From Erysipelotrichaceae bacterium (GTDB taxonomy: Bacteria > Bacillota_I > Bacilli_A > Erysipelotrichales > Erysipelotrichaceae), in NCBI GenBank assembly GCA_017539025.1, contig JAFYHT010000071.1, positions 124,001 to 188,000 of the forward strand: 64,000 bases of DNA. The letters run 5' to 3'. The position numbers and the translations under genes were made by a program. Shown piece by piece: positions 1 through 7,532 of the stretch. Under the pieces are notes generated by a model. It was not told the DNA's origin, did not search any database, and was given only the letters and a program-made list of their open reading frames with translations. The stretch's first letter is position 1; each line of letters opens with the position of its first letter.

Positions 1-641
1 TGGTGGATGATGATTTCCTTTATGACGAAGAATATGTCAGGTCATTTATCAATGAGATCCGCAAAAGGAATATCAAAAGAAACTACATCTGTTACGGCAG
101 AGCGGACTTCATCGCAAAACACGAAGACATCATTTCCGATTTCCGAAAGATCGGTCTGACCTATGTGCTGGTAGGACTGGAAGACATCCGCAACGATAGG
201 CTGGATTCCTATAACAAAAGAAACAGTATAGAAAACAACGAAAAATGTATTGAGATCTGCCAAAAAAACGATGTGCGCCTGATGGTGATGTTTATCCTGG
301 GATTAGACTATACCGGGAAAGATTTCAGAGACTTATTTTCTTATATCAAAAAACACCGTCTGAAACACGTAGCCGTTTCCATCTATACGCCGGAACTGGG
401 GCTTCAAACCGAAGAAGAATACATCACGAAAGATCCATCCAGATTCGATTATCTGCACCTTGTTGCGAAACCGAAATACCTGAGTGTATCCATGTGGTAT
501 TTACATTACTATGTATTACTGATAAAACTGTTCATCAAAGCACAAAGAGAAGGGGTCTATGATTTTATTGATTATCGTTCGTATATCCTCTCTTTCCTGA
601 GAAATATTCTGAAACACGAAAACGGAGAAAGACATGCCTGA
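1..641 (+). CDS. C-terminal part of a radical SAM-like protein (5' end outside window)
   Basis: The reading frame is open at the left edge, so only the last 212 or so residues are present. The opening V-D-D-D-F-L, then YGRADFI, then GLTYVLVGLEDI, resemble the middle and end of the TIM barrel in B12-binding/radical SAM proteins, where an Asp-rich VDD(E/D) strand is common. The CxxxCxxC cluster and any B12-binding domain would lie upstream and cannot be seen, so no reaction can be given. The frame overlaps the next gene by 8 bp, which suggests translational coupling. A GTG at position 3 is almost certainly an internal Val codon and not a start. Confidence 0.6.
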   Translation, partial: VDDDFLYDEEYVRSFINEIRKRNIKRNYICYGRADFIAKHEDIISDFRKIGLTYVLVGLEDIRNDRLDSYNKRNSIENNEKCIEICQKNDVRLMVMFILGLDYTGKDFRDLFSYIKKHRLKHVAVSIYTPELGLQTEEEYITKDPSRFDYLHLVAKPKYLSVSMWYLHYYVLLIKLFIKAQREGVYDFIDYRSYILSFLRNILKHENGERHA

Positions 642-1224
642 TCTGTATATCCTGTTCGAGAAATCCAATTCCATTGTAGGAAAACTCGGACGTCTGTTTA
701 TTCCTTATCCATACACCCATGTGACCATCAGCTTCGATGGAGAAGTCTATCACTCTTTTTCCAGAAGAAAACTGCATGATCCTTTTGACGCAGGCCTGAC
801 AGAAGAAAAACTTGCCTATTTTGCTTACGAAGAAGTGGAAGTCAAGATCTATAAAACGCAGATCACAGAAGAAGAAAAAGAAAAGATCCTGTCATTCATG
901 GAAAAGATCAAAGATGATCCTTTCGATGTGATGGATATGATCACGATGCCCATCCTGCATGGTCATAAAAACAAGAATGCCTATAACTGCATGAGTTTTG
1001 TAGCGGAAGTTCTATCCCTCTTAAACTATCCTTTGCCTCACGAATTGTATAAGAACAATATCGAAGACATTGAAAAAGCCCTGATCGATCAGGGTCTGAA
1101 AGGAGAGATCGTTCATCTTCCAAAACAGACAGATGAACAGTACATGAAAGATGTCAGCATCAAAGATCGTTTCCTGTCTATGATCCGCTTATTCAGAAAA
1201 CTGTACGGGAAAAGAAACGTTTAA
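634..1224 (+). CDS. Permuted papain-like (NlpC/P60 or YiiX-type) hydrolase, putative
   Basis: A 196-residue soluble protein. His29 (in YTHVTISFDG) comes before Cys119 (in YNCMSFVAEV). This His-then-Cys order is that of circularly permuted papain-fold enzymes such as YiiX, which cleave peptide, amide or acyl bonds. No signal peptide or membrane segment is visible. The start overlaps the upstream radical-SAM-like gene by 8 bp, so the two are probably co-translated. The substrate is unknown. The fold assignment rests on motif order and spacing, and another alpha/beta fold cannot be excluded. Confidence 0.5.
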   Translation: MPDLYILFEKSNSIVGKLGRLFIPYPYTHVTISFDGEVYHSFSRRKLHDPFDAGLTEEKLAYFAYEEVEVKIYKTQITEEEKEKILSFMEKIKDDPFDVMDMITMPILHGHKNKNAYNCMSFVAEVLSLLNYPLPHELYKNNIEDIEKALIDQGLKGEIVHLPKQTDEQYMKDVSIKDRFLSMIRLFRKLYGKRNV

Positions 1225-1266
1225 TATCTCAAATTTAGTCATTAAATCGTTGTTTATTTCAAACAA

Positions 1267-1290
1267 AAGCATCAGCCTTGACTGATGCTT
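1267..1290 (-). terminator. Hairpin, likely the ancestral guaA terminator
   Basis: Perfect 9-bp arms (1267-1275 and 1282-1290) enclose a 6-nt loop. Read on the minus strand the hairpin is followed by TTTGTTT, as in an intrinsic terminator. It also stands after the convergent plus-strand gene ending at 1224. It lies just beyond a remnant of the guaA 3' end (1334-1346), so it may have been the guaA terminator before the island at 1347-3197 was inserted. Confidence 0.6.
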
Positions 1291-1291
1291 A

Positions 1292-1330
1292 ATCGGACAT
1301 ATTTGAGTTTATTTATCGGACATATTTGAG
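1292..1330. repeat. Two direct copies of a 16-bp repeat
   Basis: The sequence ATCGGACATATTTGAG occurs at 1292-1307 and again at 1315-1330, a 23-bp period. The pair sits between the terminator hairpin and the guaA-end remnant. No function is known. Recombinase-binding repeats, or scars of repeated insertion, are possible. Confidence 0.8.
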
Positions 1331-1333
1331 ATT

Positions 1334-1346
1334 ATTCCCACTCAAT
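1334..1346 (-). other. Remnant of guaA 3' end, att-like copy
   Basis: Read on the minus strand these bases encode I-E-W-E followed by a stop, the same residues that end the real GuaA at 3194-3208. The two copies share an 11-bp core (1336-1346 and 3198-3208). The 3' end of guaA is a known integration site for genomic islands, so these may be attL and attR of a small element. No integrase is present in the interval. Confidence 0.5.
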
Positions 1347-1403
1347 AATTACCACAACACGCTAAACGGGCTAAAATAGGCTTTATTTCAATTTTTATTC
1401 TTA

Positions 1404-1427
1404 TTTGCCGACATCAATTTACCGACA
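1404..1427. repeat. Short direct repeat TTTRCCGACA
   Basis: TTTGCCGACA (1404-1413) is followed 14 bp later by TTTACCGACA (1418-1427), just inside the att-like copy. The position would suit recombinase arm-type sites, but the repeat is short. Confidence 0.5.
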
Positions 1428-1441
1428 AGGCGTTGTTGATT

Positions 1442-1768
1442 TTACCATCGATTCATGTTCTTTTTGAACTTCTCTGTATATGACCTCTTCAGTTCGTCTG
1501 GAGTTATTCCGTAGCAGAGCATAACATCGTTGTAATACATCAGAACATCCGCTAATTCTTCAACGAGGCTGGCTCGCAGATTCACATCCTGACATACAGA
1601 TTCTCCACCGTGTTTCTTGATGATATCTATAACTTCTCCTATTTCCCCTATCATCCAAAGCAGTTTATTCTGTCCGATTTCAGGAGATATCGTTTCCCAT
1701 ATATCTTTATATTTATCTTGTAATGCTCTCTGCATTTCCTGCATTTCGTTTATTGTAAAATTTTCCAT
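1442..1768 (-). CDS. MazG-like nucleotide pyrophosphohydrolase
   Basis: A 108-residue all-alpha protein with the metal-binding pattern of the MazG/dUTPase-like superfamily: E42-I-G-E45 (GEIGEVID) and E71-L-A-D74 (EELADVLMY). Such enzymes hydrolyse (d)NTPs to NMP and pyrophosphate and are common in phages and islands, where they clean or alter nucleotide pools. The start has a GAAAGG ribosome site. It lies 22 bp downstream of the ATPase gene on the same strand, and the pair fills the AT-rich patch after guaA. The substrate base is unknown. Confidence 0.75.
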   Translation of the reverse strand: MENFTINEMQEMQRALQDKYKDIWETISPEIGQNKLLWMIGEIGEVIDIIKKHGGESVCQDVNLRASLVEELADVLMYYNDVMLCYGITPDELKRSYTEKFKKNMNRW

Positions 1769-1790
1769 ATTTCGTGCCTTTCAACTGATC

Positions 1791-3071
1791 TTAGTCTTTT
1801 AAGCATCCTAAAGGAACAACATACACACCGTCTTCTCTCTTGTACCCATACTGTGTCCCTGTTATTACTATTTTTAAATCAGGGAGTCTTAAAGGAACCT
1901 GCTTTTCTTCTTTGTTGTGCTCTTTTATAAGTCTTTCTATTTCTAACAGATGTTTAGCGCCTTCATCAACTTCGTTTTGACCAAGTTTAATTTCAATCAA
2001 AGCGTACCTTCCATCTTCCAAATGTAAAACGGCATCGGCCTCTAAACCATACCTGTCCCTGTAATAGGATACAGCTCCACCGTGCTCCGATGAATATACT
2101 TTTAAATCCCTGATTGTCAGAGATTCAAAAAGGAATCCCAGCGTTTTATAATCCCTATCAAAATAATCCGGGGAAATATCTAACGCCGCTGCAGCAATGG
2201 AAGGATCGATCAGGTTTTTCTTTTTGGAAGCTCGTATTGATGTTTTTGAACGAATCGACGGACACCACGCTTCAACATCTTCAATGATATATAGCTTGTT
2301 CAGTGCATTAATATAGTCCTGAAACGTCGGCTGTGTCATTCCGGTGCTTGCGGCTGTATCTCCGTACACCGTTTTTGTATCCGCGGTTGTACAAATATTT
2401 CGTGCATACGACTTCAAAATTGTCCTGGCCCATTGAGGGTTTCTTTTTGTGTTGTCGACATTTGAAATATCTATATCACATGTCTGATAAAACAATTCTT
2501 TTGCTATTTGAAGTTTAGCTTTATCTGAATTAAGGTTAATTGTCCTTGGCCAGCCTCCTCTGCAGATCACAAACTTAATATCATCAATTGTCAGATCAGA
2601 TCTGCATGTATCTAACTCTTCAGAGCGATCAAATAACCTCATCAGCGATACCGTTCCATTTGAGTCTCCGGACTCATATAAACTCATTGGATACATTTTT
2701 AATGTTGATATTCTTAATGTTCCGGTATGTGGCGTCTCTACTTCCTTGGAAGATGAACCGGTCAGAATATACTGGCCACTCAAACCACTATCATCAACAT
2801 CTTTTCTTATTGCACCCCATATCTTTGGTGCATCCTGCCATTCATCAAATAAAATTGGTTTTTCACCTTTTAATAAATCTGAAGGCTTTATATTCGCTAT
2901 CATCAGAAGATTATCTCTATTGTCTTCGTCCTGAAACTCAACAATGCTTTTTGCTTTTTGCTTCGCAGTCGTTGTTTTTCCACATCCTTTAGGTCCTTTT
3001 ATCTGCACAGCCCCAAGCGCTTCCATTCTCAAATCAAACTGAGCATCAATGATTCTCTTCTTATATTCCAT
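1791..3071 (-). CDS. AAA ATPase with C-terminal DUF4143 domain
   Basis: A 426-residue protein. The Walker A motif GPKGCGKT is at residues 26-33, and a Walker B-like ILFDEWQD near 73-80. A winged-helix-like linker follows, then a C-terminal part with a nuclease-like pattern (E344-A-D346 ... E360-I-K362). This is the layout of the AAA_14/DUF4143 family, common in islands of anaerobes and of unknown function; DNA-related and toxin-like roles have been suggested. The start has a GAAGAGGT site, and a TATAAT lies about 27 nt upstream. Codon and base use is more AT-rich than in guaA, in keeping with transfer. It sits between guaA and the MazG-like gene. Confidence 0.8.
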   Translation of the reverse strand: MEYKKRIIDAQFDLRMEALGAVQIKGPKGCGKTTTAKQKAKSIVEFQDEDNRDNLLMIANIKPSDLLKGEKPILFDEWQDAPKIWGAIRKDVDDSGLSGQYILTGSSSKEVETPHTGTLRISTLKMYPMSLYESGDSNGTVSLMRLFDRSEELDTCRSDLTIDDIKFVICRGGWPRTINLNSDKAKLQIAKELFYQTCDIDISNVDNTKRNPQWARTILKSYARNICTTADTKTVYGDTAASTGMTQPTFQDYINALNKLYIIEDVEAWCPSIRSKTSIRASKKKNLIDPSIAAAALDISPDYFDRDYKTLGFLFESLTIRDLKVYSSEHGGAVSYYRDRYGLEADAVLHLEDGRYALIEIKLGQNEVDEGAKHLLEIERLIKEHNKEEKQVPLRLPDLKIVITGTQYGYKREDGVYVVPLGCLKD

Positions 3072-3116
3072 AAAAAATACCTCTTCACTGAAATCATTAT
3101 ATCATTGATTTAAGTG

Positions 3117-3190
3117 ATTTGAGGTATTTTGTTTATATGATTTGCTGTAAATTATTTATATTATTTGAGGTATTTTGTTTATATGATTTG
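3117..3190. repeat. Identical 28-bp direct repeat between guaA and the ATPase gene
   Basis: The stretch 3117-3144 is repeated exactly at 3163-3190, 46 bp apart, in the AT-rich spacer that holds the ATPase promoter. The second copy ends next to the guaA stop codon. It could be an integrase or regulator binding repeat, or a scar of slipped replication. Confidence 0.85.
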
Positions 3191-3193
3191 TGA

Positions 3194-4162
3194 TCACTCC
3201 CACTCAATTGTGGATACCGGTTTGTCTGAGTAATCCCAAAGGACTCTGTTGATTCCCGGTACTTCCTTGATGATCCTGTCTCTGATCTTGTAGAGAGTCT
3301 TGTATGGGATCTCATAGGATTTGGCTGTGACTGCGTCTTTGGTGTTGATCGCTCTGATGATCGCTGCCCATCCCATATAGCGCTTGCCATCCTTGATGCC
3401 TGTAGACTTCAGATCAGGAATGACACAGAAGTATTGCCAAGGTTTGTCCTTGAGCTTGCCGATCTCTTCTCTGACGATCGCATCGGCTTCTCTTAACGCG
3501 TTGAGTCTGTCCTTGGTGATGGCACCGACACATCTGACACCCAAGCCCGGCCCCGGGAACGGCTGTCTGTAGACCATGTCTTTCGGAAGACCTAAGGCTT
3601 CGCCGACGACTCTGACTTCATCCTTGTAGAGATACTTGACCGGCTCGACCAGTTCGAAGTTCAGTTCTTTTGGTAAGCCGCCAACGTTGTGGTGTGCCTT
3701 GACGCCTTTTGATTCCAGGATGTCTGGATAGATCGTTCCCTGAGCCAGGAACTTCACGTTCTTGATCTTCTTGGCTTCTTTCGCAAAGACGTCGATGAAG
3801 ACCTTGCCGATGATCTTTCTCTTTTCTTCCGGATCGGAAACACCTTTGAGTTCCTTCAGGAACTTGTTTGATGCATCGACATATTTCAGGTTGGCACCGA
3901 GATTCTTTTCAAAAACTTCGATGACCTGTTCCGGCTCACCCTTTCTTAATAAACCGTGGTTGACGTGTACACAGACCAGCTGTTTGTCGATGGCTTTTAT
4001 CAGTAATGCTGCGACGACTGATGAGTCGACACCGCCTGATAAGGCAAGCAGGACTTTCTGATCCTTTACCTGTTCTCTGATTTCTTTTACCTGCTGATCG
4101 ATGAATTTTTCGGCAGCCTTCTTCGTAGTGATCCTTTTTAAGCTTGCGGGTCTTTTATCCAT
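3194..4162 (-). CDS. guaA: GMP synthase ATP-pyrophosphatase subunit, without glutaminase domain
   Basis: A 322-residue protein covering only the ATP-PPase and dimerisation parts of GMP synthase, which adenylates XMP and aminates it to GMP. The PP-loop motif SGGVDS is at residues 42-47, the XMP-binding FPGPGLGVR stretch is present, and the C-terminus is the typical T-I-E-W-E. A usual bacterial GuaA has about 510 residues with a class I GATase domain in front; here that domain is absent. The start overlaps guaB by 8 bp and has a GGAGGT site, so this looks like a real start. It resembles archaeal split GMP synthase. A separate GATase must be elsewhere, or ammonia is used. Confidence 0.9.
   Translation of the reverse strand: MDKRPASLKRITTKKAAEKFIDQQVKEIREQVKDQKVLLALSGGVDSSVVAALLIKAIDKQLVCVHVNHGLLRKGEPEQVIEVFEKNLGANLKYVDASNKFLKELKGVSDPEEKRKIIGKVFIDVFAKEAKKIKNVKFLAQGTIYPDILESKGVKAHHNVGGLPKELNFELVEPVKYLYKDEVRVVGEALGLPKDMVYRQPFPGPGLGVRCVGAITKDRLNALREADAIVREEIGKLKDKPWQYFCVIPDLKSTGIKDGKRYMGWAAIIRAINTKDAVTAKSYEIPYKTLYKIRDRIIKEVPGINRVLWDYSDKPVSTIEWE
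3196..3208 (-). other. guaA 3' end, second att-like copy
   Basis: The end of the intact guaA gene shares an 11-bp core (3198-3208) with 1336-1346. Together they bracket the AT-rich patch with the MazG-like and ATPase genes. See the entry at 1334-1346. Confidence 0.45.
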
Positions 4163-5666
4163 TTACTTTACCTCCGTTGCTGTTTTTGAGTAAGACATCG
4201 TGTGCTCCGCCTTCGACGATCGAAGTGGAAGACACCAGTGTGAGTTTCGCTTTCTTCTGGAATTCCGGGATCGTGATCGCACCGCAGTTGCACATGGTGG
4301 ACTTGATCTTGTGAGTCGTCAGTCTGACGTTTTCCATAAGTGTTCCGGCATATGGGACATAGGAGTCGACACCTTCTTCAAAGGCCAGTTTGGACTGACC
4401 GCCCATGTCATATCTTTGCCAGTTCCTCGCTCTTGCGGAACCTTCGCCCCAGTATTCCTTATAGTATGTACCGTTGATCATGACCTTGTTGGTAGGAGAT
4501 TCATCGAATCTTGCGAAGTATCTTCCCAACATGACGAAGTCTGCACCCATGGCTAAAGCCAACGTGATGTGGTGGTCATATACGATACCGCCATCGGAAC
4601 ATACCGGTACATAGACACCGTGTTTCTTGTAGTAGGCATCTCTTGCCTTGGCAACTTCCATGACTGCGGAAGCCTGACCTCTGCCGATACCTTTTGTTTC
4701 TCTGGTGATACAGATACTTCCACCGCCGATACCGACTTTGATGAAGTCTGCTCCGGCATCTGCCAGGAAGTTGAAACCCTCTTCATCGACGACGTTGCCG
4801 GCACCGCACTTGACCTTGCCTTTGTATTTCTTGTGGATCCAGTCTAATGTTTCTGCTTGCCAGTCGGAGAAACCTTCGGAAGAATCGATACACAACACAT
4901 CGACGCCTGCCGCAACTAATGCCGGAACTCTTTCCTTGTAGTCTCTTGAATTGATACCGGCACCGACGATGTAACGCTTGTCATCATCCAATAACTCATC
5001 CGGATGATCCTTGTGGGATTCATAGTCTTTTCTGAAGACCAGTGATTTCAGATTGCCCTTCTTGTCGACGATCGGCAAGGTATTGAGCTTGTGATCCCAG
5101 ATGATGTCGTTTGCTTCGGTAAGAGTGACGTCGTCTGTCGCTGTGATCAGCTTCTCCAACGGAGTCATGAAGTTTTCGACTTTTTCATTCATCGGGGTCC
5201 TTGAGATGCGATAGTCTCTCGATGTGACAAGACCCAGCAGTTTGCCGTTTCCTGTACCATCTTCCGTGACCGCGATCGTGGAATGGGATGTTCTTTCCTT
5301 GAGTTCCAATACATCTTTTAATGTCGCATCAGGACGGATATTGGAATCACTTGGGACAAAACCTGCTTTGTAGGATTTTGCTTTTCTGACCATCTCAGCC
5401 TGAGACTCGATGCTTTGGGCACCGAATATGAAGGCGATACCGCCTTCTGCTGCCAGGGCGACCGCCAGCCTGTTTCCCGATACCGACTGCATGATGGCAG
5501 ATACCATCGGGATGTTCATGCTTAAGGAAGGTTTTTCACCTTTCTTGTATCTGACTAACGGTGTTTTCAAAGAGACGTTTTCCGGAGTGCACTTCTTTGT
5601 GGTGTGTCCCGGGATCAGAAGATATTCATTAAAGGTATGGGATACTTCACTCATCAGTTTAGCCAT
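4155..5666 (-). CDS. guaB: Inosine-5'-monophosphate dehydrogenase
   Basis: 503 residues. Oxidises IMP to XMP with NAD+, the rate-limiting step towards GMP. A TIM barrel is interrupted by a CBS pair (about residues 108-225). The catalytic loop GGGSICITR has Cys319; Asp261 lies in the NAD-binding strand, and the flap follows [10 protein letters not shown]. The start at 5666 (MAKLMSEV) is chosen because AAGGAG lies 6 nt upstream; an upstream in-frame codon has no site and falls in a hairpin. It overlaps the XMP-aminating guaA gene, so the two last steps of GMP synthesis form one transcript, with the NCS2 permease upstream. Confidence 0.95.
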   Translation of the reverse strand: MAKLMSEVSHTFNEYLLIPGHTTKKCTPENVSLKTPLVRYKKGEKPSLSMNIPMVSAIMQSVSGNRLAVALAAEGGIAFIFGAQSIESQAEMVRKAKSYKAGFVPSDSNIRPDATLKDVLELKERTSHSTIAVTEDGTGNGKLLGLVTSRDYRISRTPMNEKVENFMTPLEKLITATDDVTLTEANDIIWDHKLNTLPIVDKKGNLKSLVFRKDYESHKDHPDELLDDDKRYIVGAGINSRDYKERVPALVAAGVDVLCIDSSEGFSDWQAETLDWIHKKYKGKVKCGAGNVVDEEGFNFLADAGADFIKVGIGGGSICITRETKGIGRGQASAVMEVAKARDAYYKKHGVYVPVCSDGGIVYDHHITLALAMGADFVMLGRYFARFDESPTNKVMINGTYYKEYWGEGSARARNWQRYDMGGQSKLAFEEGVDSYVPYAGTLMENVRLTTHKIKSTMCNCGAITIPEFQKKAKLTLVSSTSIVEGGAHDVLLKNSNGGKVNG

Positions 5667-5686
5667 GATATTCTCCTTTAAATACA

Positions 5687-5716
5687 ACAATACTTTAGCT
5701 CTCACTAAAGTATTGT
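5687..5716 (-). promoter_or_regulatory. Perfect 12-bp inverted repeat in the guaB leader
   Basis: Arms at 5687-5698 and 5705-5716 with a 6-nt loop, 20 nt before the guaB start. On the minus strand it is followed by TTGTATTT. It could be an intercistronic terminator or attenuator between the permease and guaB, or an operator. The sequence alone does not decide. Confidence 0.6.
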
Positions 5717-5743
5717 TTCGTTTTATATATTATATATCAGTTT

Positions 5744-7168
5744 TTATCCCTGTGCTCTGTCACCTAATGTGAGGATGAGATTCAGGATGATGCCTGCGAT
5801 TGCCGCGCCGGCAACACATGGGATATTCATTGAGAAGAACGGGATCGTACCGCCGAATGCATACTGACCGCCTAAGCCGATGATGCATACCAGAGCGATG
5901 ACAGCGATGTTCTTGGAATCAAACATTGAGACGCCTTTGTCGATCAGGATCGCAATACCCTGAGCTGCGATCGCACCGAAGCAGTAAACTTCGATACCGC
6001 CGATAACTGCCAGAGGAATACCGTAGATGATCTGGATCAGAGGTGTGAAGCAGGATACGATCATCGCAATGATCGAAGCTACCATCAGTACAGGTACTGA
6101 GAAGACTCTTGTGATCGCCATCGTAGAGATGTTTTCACCATAGTTTGTTCCTGCAGGACCGCCTACGAAACCGGAGACCATATCACAGAGACCATCACCG
6201 ACCAGGTTATCGCCCAGTAAGCTGACCAGGTCATACTTGCCTTTGCCTTTTTCCTTGGCAACGTCATTGACATAGATATCCAGCTGGTACATGTGAGCAG
6301 TTGATTCCGGAATGGTTGCGATCGCGATCGGCATGATACCGATCAGAGCCTGCAGCGAGAACTTCGGGAATGTGAATGCCGGTAAAGCGAAGAAGGAACC
6401 ATCACCCAGTTTGAAGGATGAGGAAGCCAGTGCTTCAGCCGGAACGGATCTGAACAGATTGATGCCGCCTGCGAAGTTGAATACTGCTGCCAGGACACAT
6501 CCTGTTAAGACACCTAATAATAAAGGAAGCTGAGACATCAGACCTTTCAGATATCTTGCGTAGATGCAGGTAGAAAGGAATGTGACCAGACCGACGATCA
6601 GCCATGCGGTTGCGACTGCAGAACCCTGAGTGACATCCAGACCGTTGATGCTGTTGCCGATGCCCAGGAAGTCAGCCATGGCATTTCCTGCCAGAGTCAG
6701 ACCGATGACCATTGAAACGGAACCGGTAATGGAAGCCGGAAGGAACTTTTCAACTTTTTCCGCACCGAACTTTTTGACGATCAGACCGGCTGCGATCGAA
6801 ACGAAACCGGACATGATGATACCGAACTGTGCCTTTGAGATCAGTTCAGCAGGTAAGATACCTGTTGCCTGCCAAGCGGCGATCTGATCTGCAGAACCTT
6901 CGGCCATTGCCATAGCAGAGACTGCTGACAGATAAGCGAAGGAAGAACCGTAGTACAGCGGGATCCTGCGCTTCGTGATCAAAATAAAACACAGAGTAGC
7001 AAGACCGGACGCGAAAATCGTCGTAGAGACCTGGAACCCTGTGATCAGAGCGACAGTGATTGTTGCAGGGAACATGACGATGACCTGCTGCAAAGCATAA
7101 AGCAGAAGTTTTCCGATGGAAGGAACTTCATCAGGCAGGTAACCGATCTTTTGATTTTTTACAGACAT
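5744..7168 (-). CDS. NCS2-family purine/uracil permease
   Basis: A 474-residue membrane protein, about 14 hydrophobic segments, of the nucleobase:cation symporter-2 family (UraA/xanthine permease). The N-terminal QQVIVMFPATITVALITGF and YGSSFAYLSAV match the substrate-site region of UraA-type members. The best-recognised relatives carry uracil; the position upstream of guaB and guaA suggests a purine such as xanthine or guanine instead. That is inference from context. The start has a GAGGGG site. The leader holds a terminator with a competing antiterminator (7201-7265). Confidence 0.85.
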   Translation of the reverse strand: MSVKNQKIGYLPDEVPSIGKLLLYALQQVIVMFPATITVALITGFQVSTTIFASGLATLCFILITKRRIPLYYGSSFAYLSAVSAMAMAEGSADQIAAWQATGILPAELISKAQFGIIMSGFVSIAAGLIVKKFGAEKVEKFLPASITGSVSMVIGLTLAGNAMADFLGIGNSINGLDVTQGSAVATAWLIVGLVTFLSTCIYARYLKGLMSQLPLLLGVLTGCVLAAVFNFAGGINLFRSVPAEALASSSFKLGDGSFFALPAFTFPKFSLQALIGIMPIAIATIPESTAHMYQLDIYVNDVAKEKGKGKYDLVSLLGDNLVGDGLCDMVSGFVGGPAGTNYGENISTMAITRVFSVPVLMVASIIAMIVSCFTPLIQIIYGIPLAVIGGIEVYCFGAIAAQGIAILIDKGVSMFDSKNIAVIALVCIIGLGGQYAFGGTIPFFSMNIPCVAGAAIAGIILNLILTLGDRAQG

Positions 7169-7200
7169 ATATTTACCCCTCTTTCTTAAGCCGGATCTTT

Positions 7201-7229
7201 AAAGAAAAAGATCCTCTTCCGGAGGATCT
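7201..7229 (-). terminator. Leader terminator upstream of the NCS2 permease
   Basis: On the minus strand AGATCCTC (7229-7222), a 5-nt loop, GAGGATCT (7216-7209), then TTTTCTTT. This is an intrinsic terminator placed 33-60 nt before the permease start, so it must act as an attenuator. Confidence 0.8.
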
Positions 7230-7320
7230 GTTTATGCCTTCATAACGGTTATTCTTCCCTCCGGAATTCAAACCCATTGGTAACAATGTATCAAAAGAAA
7301 TCGTTCAATTCAATATAATC
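7201..7320 (-). promoter_or_regulatory. Candidate riboswitch or attenuator leader of the permease
   Basis: An 8-nt stretch at 7258-7265 can pair perfectly with 7218-7225, which forms the left arm and loop of the terminator, so the two structures exclude each other. Upstream, GAAUU..AAC can pair with GUU..GAAUUC and would enclose a small hairpin CAUUG-UUAC-CAAUG. The canonical purine riboswitch core and the PyrR-loop consensus were looked for and not found. A nucleobase- or nucleotide-sensing RNA is plausible from the downstream genes. Confidence 0.5.
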
Positions 7321-7392
7321 CTTGCAAAAAAAGAAAGTTTTATATTATAGTTATAATCAAGAATTTATCCCCTATTTTACAGGTAAATCGAC

Positions 7393-7432
7393 ACGGCAGG
7401 ATATTGTAGCGCTTACATTGTCCTGCCGTTTT
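7393..7432 (+). other. Hairpin with cre-like centre
   Basis: Arms 7393-7401 and 7421-7429 (9 bp, GC-rich) enclose a 19-nt loop containing TGTAGCGCTTACA, a cre-like palindrome one base short of the usual 14. TTTTC follows on the plus strand. No plus-strand gene ends before it, so as a terminator it would end an unannotated small RNA; as DNA it could be an operator. Confidence 0.4.
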
Positions 7433-7532
7433 CAATATGTGAAATCATTCACGATTTTTCTGTACCTATAGCTGTTTTATATTAAGGAATAATAGCGATA
7501 TAATAGATTTAATATTTATAGGAGGGATAAAT

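Larger units (their letters stand above)
7169..7532. other. Intergenic region between divergent genes
   Basis: This 364-bp stretch has no gene. From left to right it holds the permease leader with its switch (7201-7320), AT-rich promoter-like DNA for the minus strand (about 7321-7360), a hairpin with 9-bp arms (7393-7429), and on the plus strand a TATAAT at 7499-7504 and an AGGAGG ribosome site for the gene at 7533. Confidence 0.7.

Noticed and set aside
2333-2992. Plus-strand reading frames opposite the ATPase gene
   Set aside because: They lack ribosome sites and family features and lie wholly opposite a convincing minus-strand gene.
7201-7320. Purine riboswitch or PyrR attenuator in the permease leader
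   Set aside because: The conserved cores of these elements could not be found; only the terminator/antiterminator pairing is supported.
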